Below, piece after piece: positions 52,001-62,400 of a stretch of 64,000 nucleotides of DNA; the stretch's first letter is position 1, and each line of letters opens with the position of its first letter. Made by a program: the position numbers and the translations under genes. Source of the stretch: Allodiplogaster sudhausi (taxonomy: Eukaryota; Nematoda; Chromadorea; Rhabditida; Diplogasteridae). The DNA is taken from positions 533,501 through 597,500 of the forward strand of contig CALZFC010000030.1 of the NCBI GenBank assembly GCA_945643635.1, written 5' to 3'. The notes below the pieces were generated by a model. That model made no database searches. It saw only the letters and a list, made by a program, of their open reading frames with translations, and was not told the origin of the DNA.

Positions 52001-53466
52001 GAGTCAGGTTCCGCCACAATTCATGTCGATTGGAAAAAGTATGCGCCGACGTTGTGTAGGCAGGCCATGGTCATGAAATTCGTATTTTATCAAGCATGTC
52101 ATGCTCGTTCCGGCTTTATAATAGTAGTAGGAACCTGGGAAGTATCACAGCCGTATTCTACGAAAAATTTGAGTCAGGTTCCGCCACAATTCATGTCGAT
52201 TGGAAAAAGTATGCGCCGACGTTGTGTAGGCAGGCCATGGTCATGAAATTCGTATTTTATCAAGCATGTCATGCTCGTTCCGGCTTTATAATAGTAGTAG
52301 GAACCTGGGAAGTATCACAGCCGTATTCTACGAAAAATTTGAGTCAGGTTCCGCCACAATTCATGTCGATTGGAAAAAGTATGCGCCGACGTTGTGTAGG
52401 CAGGCCATGGTCATGAAATTCGTATTTTATCAAGCATGTCATGCTCGTTCCGGCTTTATAATAGTAGTAGGAACCTGGGAAGTATCACAGCCGTATTCTA
52501 CGAAAAATTTGAGTCAGGTTCCGCCACAATTCATGTCGATTGGAAAAAGTATGCGCCGACGTTGTGTAGGCAGGCCATGGTCATGAAATTCGTATTTTAT
52601 CAAGCATGTCATGCTCGTTCCGGCTTTATAATAGTAGTAGGAACCTGGGAAGTATCACAGCCGTATTCTACGAAAAATTTGAGTCAGGTTCCGCCACAAT
52701 TCATGTCGATTGGAAAAAGTATGCGCCGACGTTGTGTAGGCAGGCCATGGTCATGAAATTCGTATTTTATCAAGCATGTCATGCTCGTTCCGGCTTTATA
52801 ATAGTAGTAGGAACCGGAAGTATCACAGCCGTATTCTACGAAAAATTTGAGTCAGGTTCCGCCACAATTCATGTCGATTGGAAAAAGTATGCGCCGACGT
52901 TGTGTAGGCAGGCCATGGTCATGAAATTCGTATTTTATCAAGCATGTCATGCTCGTTCCGGCTTTATAATAGTAGTAGGAACCGGGAAGTATCACAGCCG
53001 TATTCTACGAAAAATTTGAGTCAGGTTCCGCCACAATTCATGTCGATTGGAAAAAGTATGCGCCGACGTTGTGTAGGCAGGCCATGGTCATGAAATTCGT
53101 ATTTTATCAAGCATGTCATGCTCGTTCCGGCTTTATAATAGTAGTAGGAACCTGGGAAGTATCACAGCCGTATTCTACGAAAAATTTGAGTCAGGTTCCG
53201 CCACAATTCATGTCGATTGGAAAAAGTATGCGCCGACGTTGTGTAGGCAGGCCATGGTCATGAAATTCGTATTTTATCAAGCATGTCATGCTCGTTCCGG
53301 CTTTATAATAGTAGTAGGAACCTGGGAAGTATCACAGCCGTATTCTACGAAAAATTTGAGTCAGGTTCCGCCACAATTCATGTCGATTGGAAAAAGTATG
53401 CGCCGACGTTGTGTAGGCAGGCCATGGTCATGAAATTCGTATTTTATCAAGCATGTCATGCTCGTT

Positions 53467-56400
53467 CTGGCTTTATAATAGTAGTAGGAACCTGGGAAGT
53501 ATCACAGCCGTATTCTACGAAAAATTTGAGTCAGGTTCCGCCACAATTCATGTCGATTGGAAAAAGTATGCGCCGACGTTGTGTAGGCAGGCCATGGTCA
53601 TGAAATTCGTATTTTATCAAGCATGTCATGCTCGTTCTGGCTTTATAATAGTAGTAGGAACCTGGGAAGTATCACAGCCGTATTCTACGAAAAATTTGAG
53701 TCAGGTTCCGCCACAATTCATGTCGATTGGAAAAAGTATGCGCCGACGTTGTGTTGGCAGGCCATGGTCATGACATTCGTATTTTATCAAGCATGTCATG
53801 CTCGTTCCGGCTTTATAATAGTAGTAGGAACCTGGGAAGTATCACAGCCGTATTCTACGAAAAATTTGAGTCAGGTTCCGCCACAATTCATGTCGATTGG
53901 AAAAAGCATGCGCCGACGTTGTGTAGGCAGGCCATGGTCATGACATTCGTATTTTATCAAGCATGTCATGCTCGTTCCGGCTTTATAATAGTAGTAGGAA
54001 CCTGGGAAGTATCACAGCCGTATTCTACGAAAAATTTGAGTCAGGTTCCGCCACAATTCATGTCGATTGGAAAAAGTATGCGCCGACGTTGTGTAGGCAG
54101 GCCATGGTCATGAAATTCGTATTTTATCAAGCATGTCATGCTCGTTCCGGCTTTATAATAGTAGTAGGAACCTGGGAAGTATCACAGCCGTATTCTACGA
54201 AAAATTTGAGTCAGGTTCCGCCACAATTCATGTCGATTGGAAAAAGTATGCGCCGACGTTGTGTAGGCAGGCCATGGTCATGAAATTCGTATTTTATCAA
54301 GCATGTCATGCTCGTTCTGGCTTTATAATAGTAGTAGGAACCTGGGAAGTATCACAGCCGTATTCTACGAAAAATTTGAGTCAGGTTCCGCCACAATTCA
54401 TGTCGATTGGAAAAAGTATGCGCCGACGTTGTGTACGCAGGCCATGGTCATGAAATTCGTATTTTATCAAGCATGTCATGCTCGTTCTGGCTTTATAATA
54501 GTAGTAGGAACCTGGGAAGTATCACAGCCGTATTCTACGAAAAATTTGAGTCAGGTTCCGCCACAATTCATGTCGATTGGAAAAAGTATGCGCCGACGTT
54601 GTGTTGGCAGGCCATGGTCATGAAATTCGTATTTTATCAAGCATGTCATGCTCGTTCCGGCTTTATAATAGTAGTAGGAACCTGGGAAGTATCACAGCCG
54701 TATTCTACGAAAAATTTGAGTCAGGTTCCGCCACAATTCATGTCGATTGGAAAAAGTATGCGCCGACGTTGTGTTGGCAGGCCATGGTCATGACATTCGT
54801 ATTTTATCAAGCATGTCATGCTCGTTCCGGCTTTATAATAGTAGTAGGAACTCGGGAAGTATCACAGCCGTATTCTACGAAAAATTTGAGTCAGGTTCCG
54901 CCACAATTCATGTCGATTGGAAAAAGTATGCGCCGACGTTGTGTTGGCAGGCCATGGTCATGACATTCGTATTTTATCAAGCATGTCATGCTCGTTCCGG
55001 CTTTATAATAGTAGTAGGAACTCGGGAAGTATCACAGCCGTATTCTACGAAAAATTTGAGTCAGGTTCCGCCACAATTCATGTCGATTGGAAAAAGTATG
55101 CGCCGACGTTGTGTACGCAGGCCATGGTCATGAAATTCGTATTTTATCAAGCATGTCATGCTCGTTCTGGCTTTATAATAGTAGTAGGAACCTGGAAGTA
55201 TCACAGCCGTATTCTACGAAAAATTTGAGTCAGGTTCCGCCACAATTCATGTCGATTGGAAAAAGTATGCGCCGACGTTGTGTAGGCAGGCCATGGTCAT
55301 GAAATTCGTATTTTATCAAGCATGTCATGCTCGTTCTGGCTTTATAATAGTAGTAGGAACCTGGGAAGTATCACAGCCGTATTCTACGAAAAATTTGAGT
55401 CAGGTTCCGCCACAATTCATGTCGATTGGAAAAAGTATGCGCCGACGTTGTGTTGGCAGGCCATGGTCATGAAATTCGTATTTTATCAAGCATGTCATGC
55501 TCGTTCCGGCTTTATAATAGTAGTAGGAACCGGGAAGTATCACAGCCGTATTCTACGAAAAATTTGAGTCAGGTTCCGCCACAATTCATGTCGATTGGAA
55601 AAAGTATGCGCCGACGTTGTGTTGGCAGGCCATGGTCATGAATTCGTATTTTATCAAGCATGTCATGCTCGTTCCGGCTTTATAATAGTAGTAGGAACCG
55701 GGAAGTATCACAGCCGTATTCTACGAAAAATTTGAGTCAGGTTCCGCCACAATTCATGTCGATTGGAAAAAGAATGCGCCGACGTTGTGTACGCAGGCCA
55801 TGGTCATGAAATTCGTATTTTATCAAGCATGTCATGCTCGTTCCGGCTTTATAATAGTAGTAGGAACCTGGGAAGTATCACAGCCGTATTCTACGAAAAA
55901 TTTGAGTCAGGTTCCGCCACAATTCATGTCGATTGGAAAAAGTATGCGCCGACGTTGTGTAGGCAGGCCATGGTCATGAAATTCGTATTTTATCAAGCAT
56001 GTCATGCTCGTTCCGGCTTTATAATAGTAGTAGGAACCTGGGAAGTATCACAGCCGTATTCTACGAAAAATTTGAGTCAGGTTCCGCCACAATTCATGTC
56101 GATTGGAAAAAGCATGCGCCGACGTTGTGTTGGCAGGCCATGGTCATGACATTCGTATTTTATCAAGCATGTCATGCTCGTTCCGGCTTTATAATAGTAG
56201 TAGGAACCTGGGAAGTATCACAGCCGTATTCTACGAAAAATTTGAGTCAGGTTCCGCCACAATTCATGTCGATTGGAAAAAGCATGCGCCGACGTTGTGT
56301 AGGCAGGCCATGGTCATGAAATTCGTATTTTATCAAGCATGTCATGCTCGTTCCGGCTTTATAATAGTAGTAGGAACTCGGGAAGTATCACAGCCGTATT

Positions 56401-59400
56401 CTACGAAAAATTTGAGTCAGGTTCCGCCACAATTCATGTCGATTGGAAAAAGAATGCGCCGACGTTGTGTACGCAGGCCATGGTCATGAAATTCGTATTT
56501 TATCAAGCATGTCATGCTCGTTCTGGCTTTATAATAGTAGTAGGAACCTGGGAAGTATCACAGCCGTATTCTACGAAAAATTTGAGTCAGGTTCCGCCAC
56601 AATTCATGTCGATTGGAAAAAGTATGCGCCGACGTTGTGTAGGCAGGCCATGGTCATGAAATTCGTATTTTATCAAGCATGTCATGCTCGTTCTGGCTTT
56701 ATAATAGTAGTAGGAACCTGGGAAGTATCACAGCCGTATTCTACGAAAAATTTGAGTCAGGTTCCGCCACAATTCATGTCGATTGGAAAAAGTATGCGCC
56801 GACGTTGTGTAGGCAGGCCATGGTCATGAAATTCGTATTTTATCAAGCATGTCATGCTCGTTCTGGCTTTATAATAGTAGTAGGAACCTGGGAAGTATCA
56901 CAGCCGTATTCTACGAAAAATTTGAGTCAGGTTCCGCCACAATTCATGTCGATTGGAAAAAGTATGCGCCGACGTTGTGTTGGCAGGCCATGGTCATGAC
57001 ATTCGTATTTTATCAAGCATGTCATGCTCGTTCCGGCTTTATAATAGTAGTAGGAACCTGGGAAGTATCACAGCCGTATTCTACGAAAAATTTGAGTCAG
57101 GTTCCGCCACAATTCATGTCGATTGGAAAAAGTATGCGCCGACGTTGTGTAGGCAGGCCATGGTCATGACATTCGTATTTTATCAAGCATGTCATGCTCG
57201 TTCCGGCTTTATAATAGTAGTAGGAACCGGGAAGTATCACAGCCGTATTCTACGAAAAATTTGAGTCAGGTTCCGCCACAATTCATGTCGATTGGAAAAA
57301 GCATGCGCCGACGTTGTGTTGGCAGGCCATGGTCATGACATTCGTATTTTATCAAGCATGTCATGCTCGTTCCGGCTTTATAATAGTAGTAGGAACTCGG
57401 GAAGTATCACAGCCGTATTCTACGAAAAATTTGAGTCAGGTTCCGCCACAATTCATGTCGATTGGAAAAAGAATGCGCCGACGTTGTGTACGCAGGCCAT
57501 GGTCATGAAATTCGTATTTTATCAAGCATGTCATGCTCGTTCTGGCTTTATAATAGTAGTAGGAACCTGGGAAGTATCACAGCCGTATTCTACGAAAAAT
57601 TTGAGTCAGGTTCCGCCACAATTCATGTCGATTGGAAAAAGTATGCGCCGACGTTGTGTAGGCAGGCCATGGTCATGAAATTCGTATTTTATCAAGCATG
57701 TCATGCTCGTTCTGGCTTTATAATAGTAGTAGGAACCTGGGAAGTATCACAGCCGTATTCTACGAAAAATTTGAGTCAGGTTCCGCCACAATTCATGTCG
57801 ATTGGAAAAAGTATGCGCCGACGTTGTGTACGCAGGCCATGGTCATGAAATTCGTATTTTATCAAGCATGTCATGCTCGTTCCGGCTTTATAATAGTAGT
57901 AGGAACCTGGGAAGTATCACAGCCGTATTCTACGAAAAATTTGAGTCAGGTTCCGCCACAATTCATGTCGATTGGAAAAAGTATGCGCCGACGTTGTGTT
58001 GGCAGGCCATGGTCATGACATTCGTATTTTATCAAGCATGTCATGCTCGTTCCGGCTTTATAATAGTAGTAGGAACTGGGAAGTATCACAGCCGTATTCT
58101 ACGAAAAATTTGAGTCAGGTTCCGCCACAATTCATGTCGATTGGAAAAAGCATGCGCCGACGTTGTGTTGGCAGGCCATGGTCATGAAATTCGTATTTTA
58201 TCAAGCATGTCATGCTCGTTCCGGCTTTATAATAGTAGTAGGAACCTGGGAAGTATCACAGCCGTATTCTACGAAAAATTTGAGTCAGGTTCCGCCACAA
58301 TTCATGTCGATTGGAAAAAGTATGCGCCGACGTTGTGTACGCAGGCCATGGTCATGAAATTCGTATTTTATCAAGCATGTCATGCTCGTTCCGGCTTTAT
58401 AATAGTAGTAGGAACCTGGGAAGTATCACAGCCGTATTCTACGAAAAATTTGAGTCAGGTTCCGCCACAATTCATGTCGATTGGAAAAAGTATGCGCCGA
58501 CGTTGTGTAGGCAGGCCATGGTCATGAAATTCGTATTTTATCAAGCATGTCATGCTCGTTCTGGCTTTATAATAGTAGTAGGAACCTGGGAAGTATCACA
58601 GCCGTATTCTACGAAAAATTTGAGTCAGGTTCCGCCACAATTCATGTCGATTGGAAAAAGTATGCGCCGACGTTGTGTTGGCAGGCCATGGTCATGACAT
58701 TCGTATTTTATCAAGCATGTCATGCTCGTTCCGGCTTTATAATAGTAGTAGGAACTCGGGAAGTATCACAGCCGTATTCTACGAAAAATTTGAGTCAGGT
58801 TCCGCCACAATTCATGTCGATTGGAAAAAGTATGCGCCGACGTTGTGTAGGCAGGCCATGGTCATGAAATTCGTATTTTATCAAGCATGTCATGCTCGTT
58901 CCGGCTTTATAATAGTAGTAGGAACCTGGGAAGTATCACAGCCGTATTCTACGAAAAATTTGAGTCAGGTTCCGCCACAATTCATGTCGATTGGAAAAAG
59001 TATGCGCCGACGTTGTGTTGGCAGGCCATGGTCATGACATTCGTATTTTATCAAGCATGTCATGCTCGTTCCGGCTTTATAATAGTAGTAGGAACCTGGA
59101 AGTATCACAGCCGTATTCTACGAAAAATTTGAGTCAGGTTCCGCCACAATTCATGTCGATTGGAAAAAGTATGCGCCGACGTTGTGTACGCAGGCCATGG
59201 TCATGAAATTCGTATTTTATCAAGCATGTCATGCTCGTTCCGGCTTTATAATAGTAGTAGGAACCTGGGAAGTATCACAGCCGTATTCTACGAAAAATTT
59301 GAGTCAGGTTCCGCCACAATTCATGTCGATTGGAAAAAGTATGCGCCGACGTTGTGTAGGCAGGCCATGGTCATGAAATTCGTATTTTATCAAGCATGTC

Positions 59401-62400
59401 ATGCTCGTTCCGGCTTTATAATAGTAGTAGGAACCTGGGAAGTATCACAGCCGTATTCTACGAAAAATTTGAGTCAGGTTCCGCCACAATTCATGTCGAT
59501 TGGAAAAAGTATGCGCCGACGTTGTGTTGGCAGGCCATGGTCATGACATTCGTATTTTATCAAGCATGTCATGCTCGTTCCGGCTTTATAATAGTAGTAG
59601 GAACTCGGAAGTATCACAGCCGTATTCTACGAAAAATTTGAGTCAGGTTCCGCCACAATTCATGTCGATTGGAAAAAGTATGCGCCGACGTTGTGTAGGC
59701 AGGCCATGGTCATGAAATTCGTATTTTATCAAGCATGTCATGCTCGTTCTGGCTTTATAATAGTAGTAGGAACCTGGGAAGTATCACAGCCGTATTCTAC
59801 GAAAAATTTGAGTCAGGTTCCGCCACAATTCATGTCGATTGGAAAAAGTATGCGCCGACGTTGTGTAGGCAGGCCATGGTCATGAAATTCGTATTTTATC
59901 AAGCATGTCATGCTCGTTCTGGCTTTATAATAGTAGTAGGAACCTGGGAAGTATCACAGCCGTATTCTACGAAAAATTTGAGTCAGGTTCCGCCACAATT
60001 CATGTCGATTGGAAAAAGCATGCGCCGACGTTGTGTTGGCAGGCCATGGTCATGACATTCGTATTTTATCAAGCATGTCATGCTCGTTCCGGCTTTATAA
60101 TAGTAGTAGGAACTCGGAAGTATCACAGCCGTATTCTACGAAAAATTTGAGTCAGGTTCCGCCACAATTCATGTCGATTGGAAAAAGCATGCGCCGACGT
60201 TGTGTTGGCAGGCCATGGTCATGAAATTCGTATTTTATCAAGCATGTCATGCTCGTTCCGGCTTTATAATAGTAGTAGGAACCTGGGAAGTATCACAGCC
60301 GTATTCTACGAAAAATTTGAGTCAGGTTCCGCCACAATTCATGTCGATTGGAAAAAGTATGCGCCGACGTTGTGTAGGCAGGCCATGGTCATGAAATTCG
60401 TATTTTATCAAGCATGTCATGCTCGTTCCGGCTTTATAATAGTAGTAGGAACCTGGGAAGTATCACAGCCGTATTCTACGAAAAATTTGAGTCAGGTTCC
60501 GCCACAATTCATGTCGATTGGAAAAAGTATGCGCCGACGTTGTGTAGGCAGGCCATGGTCATGAAATTCGTATTTTATCAAGCATGTCATGCTCGTTCTG
60601 GCTTTATAATAGTAGTAGGAACCTGGGAAGTATCACAGCCGTATTCTACGAAAAATTTGAGTCAGGTTCCGCCACAATTCATGTCGATTGGAAAAAGTAT
60701 GCGCCGACGTTGTGTTGGCAGGCCATGGTCATGAAATTCGTATTTTATCAAGCATGTCATGCTCGTTCCGGCTTTATAATAGTAGTAGGAACTCGGGAAG
60801 TATCACAGCCGTATTCTACGAAAAATTTGAGTCAGGTTCCGCCACAATTCATGTCGATTGGAAAAAGAATGCGCCGACGTTGTGTAGGCAGGCCATGGTC
60901 ATGAAATTCGTATTTTATCAAGCATGTCATGCTCGTTCCGGCTTTATAATAGTAGTAGGAACTCGGAAAGTATCACAGCCGTATTCTACGAAAAATTTGA
61001 GTCAGGTTCCGCCACAATTCATGTCGATTGGAAAAAGTATGCGCCGACGTTGTGTTGGCAGGCCATGGTCATGACATTCGTATTTTATCAAGCATGTCAT
61101 GCTCGTTCCGGCTTTATAATAGTAGTAGGAACCTGGGAAGTATCACAGCCGTATTCTACGAAAAATTTGAGTCAGGTTCCGCCACAATTCATGTCGATTG
61201 GAAAAACGTATGCGCCGACGTTGTGTACGCAGGCCATGGTCATGAAATTCGTATTTTATCAAGCATGTCATGCTCGTTCCGGCTTTATAATAGTAGTAGG
61301 AACCTGGGAAGTATCACAGCCGTATTCTACGAAAAATTTGAGTCAGGTTCCGCCACAATTCATGTCGATTGGAAAAAGTATGCGCCGACGTTGTGTAGGC
61401 AGGCCATGGTCATGAAATTCGTATTTTATCAAGCATGTCATGCTCGTTCTGGCTTTATAATAGTAGTAGGAACCTGGGAAGTATCACAGCCGTATTCTAC
61501 GAAAAATTTGAGTCAGGTTCCGCCACAATTCATGTCGATTGGAAAAAGTATGCGCCGACGTTGTGTTGGCAGGCCATGGTCATGAAATTCGTATTTTATC
61601 AAGCATGTCATGCTCGTTCCGGCTTTATAATAGTAGTAGGAACTCGGGAAGTATCACAGCCGTATTCTACGAAAAATTTGAGTCAGGTTCCGCCACAATT
61701 CATGTCGATTGGAAAAAGTATGCGCCGACGTTGTGTAGGCAGGCCATGGTCATGAAATTCGTATTTTATCAAGCATGTCATGCTCGTTCTGGCTTTATAA
61801 TAGTAGTAGGAACCTGGGAAGTATCACAGCCGTATTCTACGAAAAATTTGAGTCAGGTTCCGCCACAATTCATGTCGATTGGAAAAAGTATGCGCCGACG
61901 TTGTGTTGGCAGGCCATGGTCATGACATTCGTATTTTATCAAGCATGTCATGCTCGTTCCGGCTTTATAATAGTAGTAGGAACTGGGAAGTATCACAGCC
62001 GTATTCTACGAAAAATTTGAGTCAGGTTCCGCCACAATTCATGTCGATTGGAAAAAGTATGCGCCGACGTTGTGTTGGCAGGCCATGGTCATGACATTCG
62101 TATTTTATCAAGCATGTCATGCTCGTTCCGGCTTTATAATAGTAGTAGGAACCTGGGAAGTATCACAGCCGTATTCTACGAAAAATTTGAGTCAGGTTCC
62201 GCCACAATTCATGTCGATTGGAAAAAGTATGCGCCGACGTTGTGTAGGCAGGCCATGGTCATGACATTCGTATTTTATCAAGCATGTCATGCTCGTTCCG
62301 GCTTTATAATAGTAGTAGGAACCTGGGAAGTATCACAGCCGTATTCTACGAAAAATTTGAGTCAGGTTCCGCCACAATTCATGTCGATTGGAAAAAGTAT

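Larger units (their letters stand above)
34803..53466. repeat. Homogenised type A core (~110 units)
   Basis: Nearly every unit is the 170 bp type A sequence. By eye I find only about 14 deviant units: GAATTC at 35,084; GTGTTGG at about 35,575, 36,085, 50,529 and 51,039; GACATTC again at 38,992; and one- or two-base losses at the CCTGGG junction near 38,371, 42,451, 45,340, 49,077, 51,284, 51,964, 52,813 and 52,982. No type B, C or D unit occurs. The last GCATGC before the core is at 34,370 and the next is at 53,906, leaving a 19.5 kb stretch without it. This uniformity against mixed flanks indicates recent amplification or strong local gene conversion. Confidence 0.93.

Noticed and set aside
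34803..53466. Core uniformity as purely an assembly artefact
   Set aside because: Collapse or expansion of copy number is possible, but scattered single-unit markers (GTGTTGG, GACATTC, junction deletions) anchor the stretch at several points, so I keep it as real with uncertain exact copy number.
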